Assembly (NCBI RefSeq): GCF_001010415.1
Contig: NZ_JPLE01000021.1
Span: 1 to 61,902 of the forward strand
Reading direction: 5' to 3'
Length of the DNA: 61,902 nt
From: Xanthomonas pisi DSM 18956
GTDB lineage: Bacteria; Pseudomonadota; Gammaproteobacteria; Xanthomonadales; Xanthomonadaceae
The position numbers and the translations under genes are program-made. How positions within the stretch are numbered: the stretch's first letter is position 1; every line of letters begins with the position of its first letter. The notes beneath the pieces are model-generated. The model saw nothing but the letters and a program-made list of their open reading frames with translations. It searched no databases and was not told the origin of the DNA. Positions 27,430 to 36,772 of this stretch are shown piece after piece.

Positions 27430-27987
27430 TCAGCTGTTCGCCCGGGGCGCGCTGCGCCATAGCAACGCGCGGAAGGGCCCGAGCAGGAACACGCCCATGC
27501 CCAGCTTCACCGCCAGATCGCCCGCAGCCCAGCTCACCCACGGCAGCGATGCACCGGCAAAGGCGATACTCCAGAAAAGCGCGGTATCCAGCGTGGCGCT
27601 GCAGGTGGTGGCCACGATTGGCGCGCGCCACCAGCTGCCGTTGCGCAGCCGGTCGAACACGGTGATATCCAGCAGCTGCGCCGCAATGAAGGCTGTGCAC
27701 GAGGCCGCGGCAATGCGCGGCGTCGCCAGCCAGATCGACAACACCACCGCCAGTGCGAACCCGCACCAGGCCACCGTACGCGCCGCACGCGGGCCAAAGC
27801 GGCGATTGATCAGATTGCTGACCAAAAACGCCAATGGGTACGAGAACGCGCCCCAGGTCAGCCAGTCGTTGATCGGGTACTGCACCAGGATGTTGGACAG
27901 CAGCACCACCGCGCCCATCACCAGGACCGCCCACGTCAAGGCGCGTGCGGTGAGCGGGGCAAACAGGGTGGGGGATGGGGTGGACAT
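27430..27987 (-). CDS. Queuosine precursor transporter (VUT/YhhQ family)
   Basis: 185-residue integral membrane protein with about six hydrophobic helices (LTWAVLVMGAVVLLSNILV, WGAFSYPLAFLVSNLI, AWCGFALAVVLSIWLA and others). The NDWLTWGAFSYPLAFLVSN and IAAQLLDITVFDRLR patterns are those of the YhhQ/VUT family, which imports 7-deazaguanine precursors for tRNA queuosine. It is read separately from the Lnt-like gene, 30 bases downstream of it on the same strand, so co-transcription is possible. Confidence 0.85.
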   Translation of the reverse strand: MSTPSPTLFAPLTARALTWAVLVMGAVVLLSNILVQYPINDWLTWGAFSYPLAFLVSNLINRRFGPRAARTVAWCGFALAVVLSIWLATPRIAAASCTAFIAAQLLDITVFDRLRNGSWWRAPIVATTCSATLDTALFWSIAFAGASLPWVSWAAGDLAVKLGMGVFLLGPFRALLWRSAPRANS

Positions 27988-28017
27988 GGTGGTGCGGCAG
28001 TGGGCGATCAGCGCGAA

Positions 28018-29472
28018 TTATCCGCGCGTTGACGCAGGCAGACCAGTGCGCCGATGCGCCACCAGGGCCAGCACCAACGTCGCAAGCACGCACACGCCAC
28101 CGAAGACATCGCCGACCTGCGTATACAACGTTGCCACTTGCGCGGCGACTGGCACGCTGACAATTGCGCTCGTCCCAGGCATCGGCGCGCTTCGGGTCTG
28201 CAGCTGCACGCGGCCGTACGCATCGGTGACGCTCAACAGCCCTTCGCGCGCATTACGCACCACGGTGTAGCCGTTTTCCACGCCACGCAGCGCGGTCATA
28301 TGCGCCGACATCCAGGCATCGCGATAGGCGAAGTCCCAGGCCGGCACCAGCATCAGCGCGGCATTGCGTTGCCCATTGGCGCGTGCCAGCCGCGCAAACA
28401 GCATGTCCTTGCAGATCGCCAAGCCCCAGCGCAGGTCATCGACGTGATGGACGGCATACTCCTGCCCGTGTGCGTAGTGCTGCGCGCGCTCGGGCGGGGC
28501 GAGAAACTGTTTTTCGTAGTTCTCCACGCGCACGCCCTGCGGATCGAACAACCAGGCAAGGTTGCGCGGCTGCGCGCCATGTTCGGCAATGCCTACCAGC
28601 AGCCACAGCCGGTGCTGCCGGGCGAGCGCGCTGTAGTGCCGTTGCCACTGCGCCAGTTGCTGCGGTGGCAGCACTGCGATCTTTTCCGGCAACACCACCA
28701 GCTGCGCACCTTGTGCGGCGAGCGTGCCGATCAAGACGTCGTAGCGACTTCGGATCGGTTGCCAGTGCGCCGGTACAGCCGCCGGGCCAATGGGATCGTC
28801 GATGGCCGCCAGGCCGATGCGCAGTGGCGTGCCGGCGACCGGCGTCTGCAGCCGCCACAAGCCATAGCCGGTGCTGGCAGCCAGGGTCAGCGCCACGGCA
28901 GCGAAGACCAACGGCGGACGCCGCACAGCGTTGCCACGCCATAGCAGCAACGCCAGCGCCGAGGGCAGCAGACACAGCACAAACAACAGCCCGGACACCC
29001 CGGTCAAAGCAGTGAGCTGCAGCAAGGGCAGCACATCGGCCTGCGAGTAGGCAGGGCTGCCCCAGTTGCCGTCCGGCAGCAACCGCGCCATCAACAGATC
29101 GGCGCTGACCCACAGCAACGGGTATGCCAACACGCTCCAGCCGCTGCGCAGGCGCTGTACGATCCGGCGTGCGCCCATCACCACCGCATACCACAGCATC
29201 GCGATGCCACAGGTGGCCAGTACCATCGCAGGCACCGGCATCGCCAGGCGGAAGTACGGCACGTAATGCGTGGCGGCCATGCTGGTGGCGATCAGCACCG
29301 CGATGCGTGCGTGCGCGGTGCGCTCGATCGTGTAGGCCAACCACAGCAGCGGCGCCGGCGCCAGCCACGCCCACCACCATGGCGGCTGCACGCCGATCCC
29401 GAACCACAACGCCGCACCGGCGAGCAGTTCGGCCAGCAGCATGCGCATGGGCGACAGTGGCGTGTGCTGCAT
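28018..29472 (-). CDS. Apolipoprotein N-acyltransferase-like amidase (CN hydrolase)
   Basis: 484 residues: an N-terminal block of about six membrane helices, then a nitrilase-fold domain from about residue 215, then one C-terminal helix (VCVLATLVLALVAH). This is the plan of Lnt, which adds the third acyl chain to lipoproteins. The nitrilase triad is present: Glu in VLPEKIAVL, Lys in ENYEKQFL, Cys in AICKDMLF. Yet the sequence is divergent from housekeeping Lnt, and no lnt neighbour (ybeX/corC) is present, so it may be an accessory paralogue with another acyl donor or amide substrate. The start at 29472 is preferred over 29514. Confidence 0.78.
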   Translation of the reverse strand: MQHTPLSPMRMLLAELLAGAALWFGIGVQPPWWWAWLAPAPLLWLAYTIERTAHARIAVLIATSMAATHYVPYFRLAMPVPAMVLATCGIAMLWYAVVMGARRIVQRLRSGWSVLAYPLLWVSADLLMARLLPDGNWGSPAYSQADVLPLLQLTALTGVSGLLFVLCLLPSALALLLWRGNAVRRPPLVFAAVALTLAASTGYGLWRLQTPVAGTPLRIGLAAIDDPIGPAAVPAHWQPIRSRYDVLIGTLAAQGAQLVVLPEKIAVLPPQQLAQWQRHYSALARQHRLWLLVGIAEHGAQPRNLAWLFDPQGVRVENYEKQFLAPPERAQHYAHGQEYAVHHVDDLRWGLAICKDMLFARLARANGQRNAALMLVPAWDFAYRDAWMSAHMTALRGVENGYTVVRNAREGLLSVTDAYGRVQLQTRSAPMPGTSAIVSVPVAAQVATLYTQVGDVFGGVCVLATLVLALVAHRRTGLPASTRG

Positions 29473-29701
29473 TGCAGATCCAGTGGAAGACACGCAAGGA
29501 GCATGCACTGGCATGCCTGCGATCAGACAGTGACCATCGTCACCCGATCGCAGCGGTCATCAACAAACTTCGGCGTGTCGGTTCGCCAGACAATGTCCGA
29601 TGCATCTGCGCGCACCGCCCGTAACACGTTGTGCGGGTGCGTGAGGCGCCGTCAGCAACGCCTCATCGCAGCCCAGCGCGTCTGTACGGCGCTTTCCAGC
29701 A

Positions 29702-30211
29702 TCACCAGGTCTTGCTGCTGTTGTGCGCGGCGGATTCTGCAGTCGGCACGAAAGCCAATGCCTCGCCTTGCGGGGATTGCACGGTCCAGCCTGCGCCTGC
29801 CGGGCTCGGCTGGAAGCTCACCGTCTCGCCAACGTGGAAGCCCGCAGTGGGGTCGTCCTGGCGCGCCGGCCAGCGCAGCAATGCGGTGTTGTCGGCTTGT
29901 TGAGGGTCCTGCAGGCGCACTTGGCGAGCACCTGCAGGCAAGGTTTCGACTGTCTCCACGCGCATTGCAGGCAACTTGCCGGCACGCGGTTCGCGGCGGT
30001 GTTCGCCCACGATCTCCGACGCAGTCAGTGGTGCGAGCAGTGTAGAGCCGACCACGCCCGACACGACGAGTGCAGGAGCGGCAACGGACAGTGCGGTGTA
30101 AAACTCGGATTTCTCGCCGGGTGTGGTGGCTTCGCCGGCGTGCGCGCACGGCAACGTCACTGCAGCGAGCAGACCGACCGCGGCAATAGACAAGGATGGG
30201 GGGTATTTCAT
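29702..30211 (-). CDS. Hypothetical exported protein
   Basis: 169 residues with a signal peptide (SLSIAAVGLLAAVTLPCAHA), a hydrophobic stretch (APALVVSGVVGSTLLAPLTA) and a C-terminal half rich in Pro/Gln. No family recognised. Its ATG overlaps the stop of the upstream DUF2145 gene by 4 bases (ATGA), so the two are a coupled pair and probably act together in the envelope. Confidence 0.72.
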   Translation of the reverse strand: MKYPPSLSIAAVGLLAAVTLPCAHAGEATTPGEKSEFYTALSVAAPALVVSGVVGSTLLAPLTASEIVGEHRREPRAGKLPAMRVETVETLPAGARQVRLQDPQQADNTALLRWPARQDDPTAGFHVGETVSFQPSPAGAGWTVQSPQGEALAFVPTAESAAHNSSKTW

Positions 30212-31062
30212 GGCGCTTCTCCAGGTGCAGCGGCGACGCGTGCGACCGACAGCTCCTTCGCTACCGCGTCGCGCTGATGCAGAAAATCGAAGACCGATTC
30301 GACGGTGACCACAGAATAATTGCCGGACACACGCTCGCCGACCGGATGATCGGTGACCGCAGCGTTGGCAGCGACAAAGCGCGCCCCGATCCGCTGGCTG
30401 AGATCCAGATGCAGTTTGCTTGGGTGATAGCGCGCCGTGCGCAGCCATGCCTGTGCGGTGCGGCGGTCTGCGATGGCAGCCGACGGTTGCGCATCCGCGG
30501 CCAAGGCCACCGCCAGCACTTCCAGTACCCATTGGTTGGAATTCTGGTATTCGGTGGAGAACGGATACGCCACGATGCTGTAGCGCGTTTCGTGCAGCCG
30601 GTGGGCGATGTTGCCGTTGCCGCTCAGCAGTGCGTGCAGCCGTTGCTGCACTGCGCGGGTCGGGATGCCTACGCGCAGGTCGCTGCTCACTGCGCTTTCG
30701 CCGACAAAATTGCTCAGACCTTCCACATACAGCTGGGACGCGTCGCTCTTGCAGCGATTGAGCAGGTGCCGCACGCGCCAGAGACCATCCTCGTCGCGCA
30801 GCGCGAATGCCAGGTGGCTATGTTTCAGGCCATAACGGCTCAGGTCCTGGCCGCCACGCGCCAACAGCACGACCTGTGCATCGGGCAATGCATCCAGCGC
30901 CCGCGCGGTGTCGCTGGCCATGTCGAACATCGCAGCGGTGGTCTGCGGCGTGGGGTAGCGCGGCACGCACGCAGGCGTTGCGGCTGCGGCCAACGGCAAT
31001 GCGGCCAGCAGTGCCAGCGTGATCGCCGGTCCGATTGCGCGTTTGATCCCTGGTGGCTTCAT
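30208..31062 (-). CDS. DUF2145 family exported protein
   Basis: 284 residues with a signal peptide (AIGPAITLALLAALPLAAAA). The motif pattern SRYGLKHSHLAFALRDEDG, WRVRHLLNRCKSDASQLYVEGL and ARYHPSKLHLDLSQRIGARF fits DUF2145, a family of exported proteins of unknown function with a probable catalytic His/Cys arrangement. The start at 31062 is preferred to 31092; an AGGA lies 11 bases before it. It is coupled by an ATGA overlap to the hypothetical gene downstream and lies 45 bases after the ELM1-like gene on the same strand. Confidence 0.8.
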   Translation of the reverse strand: MKPPGIKRAIGPAITLALLAALPLAAAATPACVPRYPTPQTTAAMFDMASDTARALDALPDAQVVLLARGGQDLSRYGLKHSHLAFALRDEDGLWRVRHLLNRCKSDASQLYVEGLSNFVGESAVSSDLRVGIPTRAVQQRLHALLSGNGNIAHRLHETRYSIVAYPFSTEYQNSNQWVLEVLAVALAADAQPSAAIADRRTAQAWLRTARYHPSKLHLDLSQRIGARFVAANAAVTDHPVGERVSGNYSVVTVESVFDFLHQRDAVAKELSVARVAAAPGEAP

Positions 31063-31107
31063 CGATCGCAGCATCCTTGTGTCGGGCGCCATCGTTGGGC
31101 GCGTGGT

Positions 31108-32055
31108 TCACCGCGACAGGCGTGCACGCACCTGCAGGGCGATGCGCTCGGTTTCGCGCACCGGCAGGATATCGGCCGCGGCGCGTAAAACTTCATCGCT
31201 TGCACGCAGCCGCTGACGGTGCCGCAGCGCCTGCACATGGCGGCCGACGCGTCCGCCGGCGCGGTCGCCGAATGCGGCCGCCACCGGCACGCGCGTGGCG
31301 CAGGCCTCCGACAACAGGTTGACCGAGTCGGCGGTCGCCACGATGGCATCGGCCCACCCGAGCAGGCCGGCGTAGGGATTGGGGCCGTCGCGTTCGTCGC
31401 ACCACAGCAGATGTGGCATGCCGTTGCAGGCCGCCCGTAATGGGGCGATGGCGTCCGCTGGCGTGCGGCGCGAGACAGTGACCAGCAGGCTGCCGCCGAG
31501 CGCGCGCAGTTGCTCGCGCAGCGGCGTGCACAGCGCGGCCAGGTCCTGTGCTGTCCATGGCACCTGCGTGGTGGGGCCGCCGACCAGCAGCGCCAGCCGC
31601 GGGCCGGGCAGGCGGCCCAGGGCCGGGAACGCGGCACGCCCGTCCGCCAGCCAGGCATCGTCCACCGGGTGCAGGCTGCCGAGCAGGGTGAGCACGTTCT
31701 CGCCCCGCACCGCATCGTGCTCGGGCACGACCAGCAGGTCCCAGTGGCGGGCATCCAGGCGTGGGTCCAGGATCTGCACGCTACGGCTGCCACGGACGCG
31801 CAGCAGCCGGGTGGCCAGCGCCGCCTGGCGGCCGCAACCGATGGCCAGGGCAGGCGGATGCTGCAGTTGCCGGGCGAATGCGGCACCGAACGCAGCCTGC
31901 GCGCCGGGCAGCACGCGCGGCGCCGCCCACCGCCAGGGTGGCTGCGGATGCAGATGGATCGGCCGGAAGGCCCCGGGGTGCAGTGCCCGCGCCAGTGCCT
32001 CGGCCTGGCGTGCATTGCCGGCGCGGCCGTCGCTCAGCGCCCAGGTCACCGCCAT
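31108..32055 (-). CDS. ELM1/GtrOC1 family putative nucleoside-diphosphate-sugar epimerase-like protein
   Basis: 315 residues of the family named after the plant mitochondrial fission factor ELM1, widespread in proteobacteria with unknown biochemical role. It has a glycosyltransferase-B-like look: SDGRAGNARQAEALA at the N terminus, IGCGRQAAL near 90, LLVGGPTTQVPW near 160 and a C-terminal VATADSVNLLSEACAT, the donor-site pattern. The start at 32055 places the conserved AVTWALSDGR at the N terminus. It is divergent from the nitroreductase gene. Confidence 0.8.
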   Translation of the reverse strand: MAVTWALSDGRAGNARQAEALARALHPGAFRPIHLHPQPPWRWAAPRVLPGAQAAFGAAFARQLQHPPALAIGCGRQAALATRLLRVRGSRSVQILDPRLDARHWDLLVVPEHDAVRGENVLTLLGSLHPVDDAWLADGRAAFPALGRLPGPRLALLVGGPTTQVPWTAQDLAALCTPLREQLRALGGSLLVTVSRRTPADAIAPLRAACNGMPHLLWCDERDGPNPYAGLLGWADAIVATADSVNLLSEACATRVPVAAAFGDRAGGRVGRHVQALRHRQRLRASDEVLRAAADILPVRETERIALQVRARLSR

Positions 32056-32189
32056 CGTTTCAGATCCGACATAGATTTGTTTCAGATTGAACGCGTGTGG
32101 CGGCAATCGCGCCACTCTACACTGCGGGTCTTCACACTGGTGCCGGCGCTACAGCTTACCGTCGCGCCATCCCTTCTTCTGGAGTGCTC

Positions 32190-32780
32190 ATGTCCGATTC
32201 GCTCAATGCTGCCGCACTGGATCAGCTGTTCCGTACCGCCCGCACGCAGAACGCCTTTCTCGACAAGCCGGTCAGCCAAGCGCAGTTGCGCGAGCTTTAC
32301 GACCTGTTGAAGTGGGGCCCGACGGCGGCCAACGGTTCGCCGGGGCGGTTCGTGTTCGTGACCACGGCGCAGGGCAAGCAGAAGCTCAAGCCGGCGCTGT
32401 CCGAGGGCAATGCAGCCAAGACGCTGGCTGTGCCGGTCACGGTGATCGTGGCGCACGACGAGGACTTCCACGAAAAGCTGCCGTACCTGTTTCCGCATGC
32501 CGATGCCAAGAGCTGGTTCGACGACTCGCGCGAGATGCGCGTCAGTGGCGCATTCCGTAACGGCTCGCTGCAGGGCGCCTATCTGATCCTGGCCGCGCGC
32601 GCGCTGGGCCTGGATGCCGGTCCGATGTCGGGTTTCGACAATGCCAAGGTGGATGAGGCGTTCTTCGCCGGCACGCCGATCAAGTCCAATTTCCTGATCA
32701 ATCTTGGCTACGGCGACCCGGCCGGATTGTTCCCGCGCTCGCCCCGCCTGAGCTTCGATGAAGCGGCGCGCTTTGAGTAA
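32190..32780 (+). CDS. Malonic semialdehyde reductase/nitroreductase (RutE/HadB family)
   Basis: 196-residue FMN-dependent nitroreductase-fold enzyme. Its length and motifs ([56 protein letters not shown]) fit the RutE/HadB group, which reduces 3-oxopropanoate to 3-hydroxypropanoate with NAD(P)H. No rut pyrimidine operon is nearby, so the physiological substrate may differ. The ATG at 32190 follows CTGGAG; the longer open frame to 32097 overlaps the divergent promoter region. It could connect to malonate metabolism only loosely; the mdc operon is 4 kb away. Confidence 0.85.
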   Translation: MSDSLNAAALDQLFRTARTQNAFLDKPVSQAQLRELYDLLKWGPTAANGSPGRFVFVTTAQGKQKLKPALSEGNAAKTLAVPVTVIVAHDEDFHEKLPYLFPHADAKSWFDDSREMRVSGAFRNGSLQGAYLILAARALGLDAGPMSGFDNAKVDEAFFAGTPIKSNFLINLGYGDPAGLFPRSPRLSFDEAARFE

Positions 32781-33142
32781 TGCGCGGCAGTGAGCGGCGC
32801 GGCGTGTAAGGCGTTGCGTGTGACATCGACGCCGCGGCGTATCTGCCCTGCGGTCATCGCGCAGGGTCATCGCTGCCGCACAATGCCGATCGCTGCATGT
32901 TTTGCTGCATTGCTGTGGATCGTCGATCAAGCGATTGCGCCCACCCGCAAGGGGGCGCGGCCGACGCCCGGAAGCGCTGGATGCCACATGTCCACTGCGC
33001 ATTGCGCGCCTGCGCTCCTTCGCCGTCTGGCCACCGCGGTGCAAGATAGGTGTGCCGTCTTACAGTTTCCTGCAGTCCTCGTCCGTCTGCGTTTCGCCCC
33101 ATCCGCGTTGATCCAACGCGTCTCTCATCACATGGAGTTCCA
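32781..33142. other. Spacer before the YceI gene
   Basis: 362 bases, no supported gene or repeat. It should carry the YceI promoter, which I could not pinpoint. A TGGAG ribosome site lies at 33133-33137. Confidence 0.5.
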
Positions 33143-33871
33143 ATGAAGACCACCCACAAGCTGTTGCTGCCGCTCGCCCTGACCCTGGCCATCGCCGCCT
33201 GCTCCAAGCCGGCCGATAACGCCGCCACGCCGGCTGCCGAAACCCCGGCCGCCACCGCACCGGCCGATGCCGCTGCCACCACTGCGACCCCGGCTGCTGC
33301 GCCGGCCGCCTCGACCGCTCCGGCCGTGGAAGTGGCCTCCGGCACCTACACCCTGGATCCGAGCCACACCGACGTGCTCGCGCAGTGGAGCCACTTCGGC
33401 TTCTCCAACCCGAGCGCGCATTTCGGCAATGTCGACGGCACCCTGGTCTACGACGCGGCCGACGTGACCAAGTCCACGGTGCAGGTCACCCTGCCGCTGT
33501 CCGGCTTGAACAGCTTCACCGCCAAGTTCGACGAGCACCTGAAGAGCGGCGACTTCTTCGACGCGGCCAAGTTCCCGACCGCCACCTTCAAGAGCACCAA
33601 GGTCGAAGCGGCTGGCACCAACAAGCTGACCGTCACCGGTGACCTGACCATCAAGGATCAGACCAAGCCGGTCGTGCTGGACGTCACCCTCAACGGTGCC
33701 GGCGAGCACCCGATGAAGAAGGTGCCGGCGGCCGGTTTCGACGCCACCACCACGATCAAGCGCAGCGACTTCGGCGTGGGCCAGTACGCCCCGAACGTCA
33801 GCGACGAGGTCAAGATCCGCATCACCACCGAGGCCCTTCAGGCCAAGGCCGGCGAGGCTGCTGCGAAGTAA
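33143..33871 (+). CDS. YceI-family lipoprotein
   Basis: 242 residues. Lipoprotein signal with lipobox LAIAACS, a roughly 40-residue Ala/Pro/Thr linker, then the YceI domain (YTLDPSHTDVLAQWSHFGFSN, LSGLNSFTAKFDEHLKSGDF, TVTGDLTIKDQTKPVVLDV, IKRSDFGVGQYAPNVSDEVK). YceI proteins form a lipocalin-like barrel that binds isoprenoids or amphiphiles in the periplasm; here the anchor would hold it to a membrane. It is monocistronic, with a terminator right after. Confidence 0.93.
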   Translation: MKTTHKLLLPLALTLAIAACSKPADNAATPAAETPAATAPADAAATTATPAAAPAASTAPAVEVASGTYTLDPSHTDVLAQWSHFGFSNPSAHFGNVDGTLVYDAADVTKSTVQVTLPLSGLNSFTAKFDEHLKSGDFFDAAKFPTATFKSTKVEAAGTNKLTVTGDLTIKDQTKPVVLDVTLNGAGEHPMKKVPAAGFDATTTIKRSDFGVGQYAPNVSDEVKIRITTEALQAKAGEAAAK

Positions 33872-33888
33872 TTAAGCAATAGCTCGCA

Positions 33889-33921
33889 TTAGGGCCCGCC
33901 ATTGGCGGGCCCTAACTTTTT
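33889..33921 (+). terminator. Terminator after YceI gene
   Basis: A perfect 12-bp stem TTAGGGCCCGCC/GGCGGGCCCTAA with a 3-base loop is followed by C and five T, 18 bases past the stop. It also serves the convergent gene on the other strand less well (no A run). Confidence 0.9.
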
Positions 33922-33966
33922 CGAGAAAATTTCAAACGTCTAGGCCCTTGAGAGCATCATCCCTGA

Positions 33967-34395
33967 TCAGGCGGCTTGCTCGATTGGAAGTAGATATATC
34001 TGAACGCGGTGATCGCTGAACGTTGCGGTCGTGTTTCCCGCAATATTCATTTCTGCAAGCGTCTTTCCATTTGCATCTGCAAGCACCAGTGCGTAGATGT
34101 CACCAAATCGGTGGTCCGCACGGATAATGGAGGCTTTGACGCGGTATTTTCTATTGTCGGGTAGAACCAGGACTGGAGAGATTTCGCCTGGGCTTAGCTG
34201 AAGGTCGATTTCCCTTTCGCTCAGATCGCCTCGAACCTTCACTTCTAATACCTGTTTCTTGGGCATTGCCTGTTGAAGGGTGGTGGTGTCTGCTTGCTGA
34301 GCCGAGTAAGCAGCGATAGGCGAGGCTGCCAAAAGCGCGGTGGCAACGGCTCCCATCAAAAAGCGGCGACGTTCATCTGCTTTCATATCTTTCAT
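33967..34395 (-). CDS. Small Tat-type exported protein, unknown function
   Basis: 142 residues from the ATG at 34395, which follows AGGA by 8 bases. ERRRFLMGAVATALLAASPIAA is a plausible twin-arginine or Sec signal. The mature part (about 100 residues) is beta-rich, with KKQVLEVKVRGDLSEREIDL and VLVLPDNRKYRVKASII; no family recognised. Base composition is clearly more AT-rich than neighbours. It sits alone at the edge of an AT-rich patch (33.95-35.2 kb), which suggests acquisition by transfer. Confidence 0.6.
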   Translation of the reverse strand: MKDMKADERRRFLMGAVATALLAASPIAAYSAQQADTTTLQQAMPKKQVLEVKVRGDLSEREIDLQLSPGEISPVLVLPDNRKYRVKASIIRADHRFGDIYALVLADANGKTLAEMNIAGNTTATFSDHRVQIYLLPIEQAA

Positions 34396-35321
34396 GGGAA
34401 TCCTCTCGATTGAGCAGGTCCATCGGGTGATAGTGCACCGATCAGTTAAAGATTTAGGGAGTCGTCGCGTTTGCGTTTTAGCAAGCGAATTTATGGGTGT
34501 CAATAGTTGCTGTGTTCGCTTGCTCAACGTTGTCATCCGAACATAACTCTGCACTGATGATCATCGGGCCATCCGGCGTTCGTTGTATCTCATGTCGCTT
34601 TCTATGCGCGTTCGTGCGTATCAAGTCCTCACTTTTTGGCCGGATCCTTTTTAACGACCTGAGCCGATTACGACTGCGTATCGATGCGTTATCAATCTTG
34701 CAACGTGTCGCCGAGGGGCAGTACGCAGCGTGCGGAGTGTCGTCCATGTTGCATGCGCGCCGCATAGAAAGTATGGGCTGACCTCAGTAGTTCACTTTAG
34801 ATCGGACGATCGATACCGTCGGTGTCTTCTTTGTGGAGCACAGACGTCTGGCTTGTCAGGCGTCGCTTCTAGCCTACAGCTTGTTGTTGGGTGCTCGGCT
34901 CATGTTAATGAGCATCCGGGCTCTTTTTGATCGCATTTATCTTCACAATGGATGCCTCCCGATGCTTGGTTGCATCGATTTCAAACGAGATAGCCAATTG
35001 ATCTTAAAAGTATTGCGGCGCGGGCTGTGCCGTAGGCACGCGCTTCTCATTGACGATGCGTGTGGATACTCGTCGCATTCGGCTCGAGGTGATGCTGCAA
35101 ACCCAGGTGCAGGACCGTTTCCAGTCATCACAGATGTGCACGCGCCGTACCGCGCTTTGAACGCGCTGGTACGGCACAAGTAACAACACAGACCGTCTCG
35201 CAAGCCAGTCCAGTGGTTTTATGGGTCGAGGTTTTCCGATTCCGAAGGTCGGGCGTTCGTCAGATGCGACGTAGTTTGGTCGCCACTCTCCACCGATCGG
35301 TAGAGACAGGAGCGCTTGGCC
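34396..35321. other. AT-rich intergenic patch
   Basis: 926 bases of lower GC than the flanks. Open frames at 34497-34781 and 34833-35183 show no protein character or good start signals and are not called. A weak hairpin with a T-run (GAGCATCCGGGCTCTTTTT, 34910-34928) is the only structure seen. Confidence 0.5.
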
Positions 35322-36110
35322 TCACTCCCCAGCCGGATCCGCCTTCCAATACCCCTTGGCGCGGATCGATTCCTTGTCCACGCCCAGGTGCTCTTCCACG
35401 AACTTGCGCATTGCCCGCGCACGCATCGACTCGGCGCCGATCCAGTAAAACGTGTCGCCGTCGTGGGGCTCGTAATCGCGCAGGCTGTCTTCCAGCAAGG
35501 TGCTGCTGGCGGCATCGAAGCCATTGCGCTCCAGCCAGTACACGTCCACATCGGCGGCGCTGATCAGCTCCTGCCGCTCGTCGGCATCGGCCACTTCGAT
35601 AAAGACTTCTGCGTGCAGGTCGGCCGGCATCGACTCCAGCCAGCGGCCGATTGCCGGCAGCGCGGTCTCGTCGCCGATCAGCACGTAATGATCGTAGTCG
35701 TCGGCGACCAGGAACGAGCCGCGCGGGCCGCCGATCTTCAGCGCGTCGCCGGGTTGGGCGTGTGCGGCCCAACTGGATGCCACGCCCTCTCCATGCAGCA
35801 CGAAATCGATGCTCAGCTCGCCGCTCTGCGGATCGAATGCGCGCGGCGTGTAGTCGCGCCCGGGCGAGGGCAGTGCGCCGTCGGCATAGCGCGGCCCTTC
35901 CGCGGTCATGGTCGGCAGCACGAAAGCGCCATCGGCATTGGGGAAGAATAGTTTGACGTGATCGTCCGGCGCTTCGCTTTGGAAGCCGGCCAGCTCGCTG
36001 CCGCCGAAGACGATGCGGCGCATCTGCGGAGTGATTGACTCGCAGCGGACCACCTGCACGGCGCGTAAGCGCGCGTCGCGACGAACTTGGGTATTGGTGT
36101 GTGCAGCCAT
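35322..36110 (-). CDS. Siderophore-interacting FAD-binding protein (ferric-siderophore reductase)
   Basis: 262 residues of the SIP/ViuB family, cytoplasmic flavoproteins that reduce Fe(III)-siderophores to release iron. An FAD-binding ferredoxin-reductase-like N half (RRIVFGGSELAGFQS, RDYTPRAFDPQSGELSIDFVLHG) and the SIP C-terminal domain (GDETALPAIGRWLESMPAD, FYWIGAESMRARAMRKFV) are clear. An AGGAA box precedes the ATG at 36110. It lies 119 bases downstream of a PadR regulator on the same strand, an arrangement common for SIP genes. Confidence 0.92.
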   Translation of the reverse strand: MAAHTNTQVRRDARLRAVQVVRCESITPQMRRIVFGGSELAGFQSEAPDDHVKLFFPNADGAFVLPTMTAEGPRYADGALPSPGRDYTPRAFDPQSGELSIDFVLHGEGVASSWAAHAQPGDALKIGGPRGSFLVADDYDHYVLIGDETALPAIGRWLESMPADLHAEVFIEVADADERQELISAADVDVYWLERNGFDAASSTLLEDSLRDYEPHDGDTFYWIGAESMRARAMRKFVEEHLGVDKESIRAKGYWKADPAGE

Positions 36111-36229
36111 GATGGTGCGATTCCTGATGGTGTCGCGCACCCAGGCGCGGCGGTGGTGGGGGAGGCGGATGCGGTGATGTTTGCGACACGGCACCCAGTG
36201 GCGATCGACTGGCGTCGATGCTTCAACAC

Positions 36230-36772
36230 TCAGCGTGCGTCCTGCTCCATGCCGTCGGCGGCGGCGTTGAGCAGTGCGGCAATCCGTTCGGTTTCTGCTT
36301 CGCTCCATTGGCCGTGGCGTGCGAACAGACCGTGCTTGATGCGGTGAATCGCCTCGCGGATGGGTGCGGGCGTCTGCGCCTTGATCAGCTCGCGCGCGCG
36401 GCGATGGGTGCGCGCCAGTGCCGCATCCAGGGCGTCGCGCTGATCGGCAGCATGGCTGCGGCCGGTGTCGGTGATCCGATACCGCTTGCGGCCCTGCTCC
36501 AGATCGGTCTGCACCCAGCCATCGGCTTCCAGCTGCGCCAGCGCCGGATAGATCGCGCCGGCGCTGGGGGTGTACAGCCCTTTGAACAGCGCCGCGATCT
36601 GCCGCATCAGCTCGTAGCCGTGGCATGGGTGCTGCTCGATCAAGGCCAGCAGCAGCAGGCGCAGATCGCCATGCCCCAGCGGACGGAGACGCGCGCCGCC
36701 GCGCCCTGAGGCAGTGCCCTGCGACGCATCCAGATCGGCCAAGGCCTTGTGATGACGGGGTGTCATTTTCAT
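36230..36772 (-). CDS. PadR-family transcriptional regulator
   Basis: 180 residues with the PadR winged helix at about residues 38-110 (LLLLALIEQHPCHGYELMRQI, PSAGAIYPALAQLEADGWV, GRKRYRITDTG) and a helical C-terminal dimerisation arm. It probably represses the siderophore-interacting gene downstream and itself, because two CGATATATCG palindromes overlap its start. The start is uncertain: ATG codons at 36772 and 36766 are both close to the operator. A 203-residue version upstream of the operator is unlikely. Confidence 0.88.
   Translation of the reverse strand: MKMTPRHHKALADLDASQGTASGRGGARLRPLGHGDLRLLLLALIEQHPCHGYELMRQIAALFKGLYTPSAGAIYPALAQLEADGWVQTDLEQGRKRYRITDTGRSHAADQRDALDAALARTHRRARELIKAQTPAPIREAIHRIKHGLFARHGQWSEAETERIAALLNAAADGMEQDAR

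Noticed and set aside
32190..32780. Part of a pyrimidine (rut) or malonate pathway operon
   Set aside because: No rut genes flank it and the mdc block is 4 kb away behind unrelated genes, so only the enzyme family is called.
34497..35183. Two plus-strand ORFs in the AT-rich patch
   Set aside because: No ribosome sites, no recognisable domains and random-looking composition.
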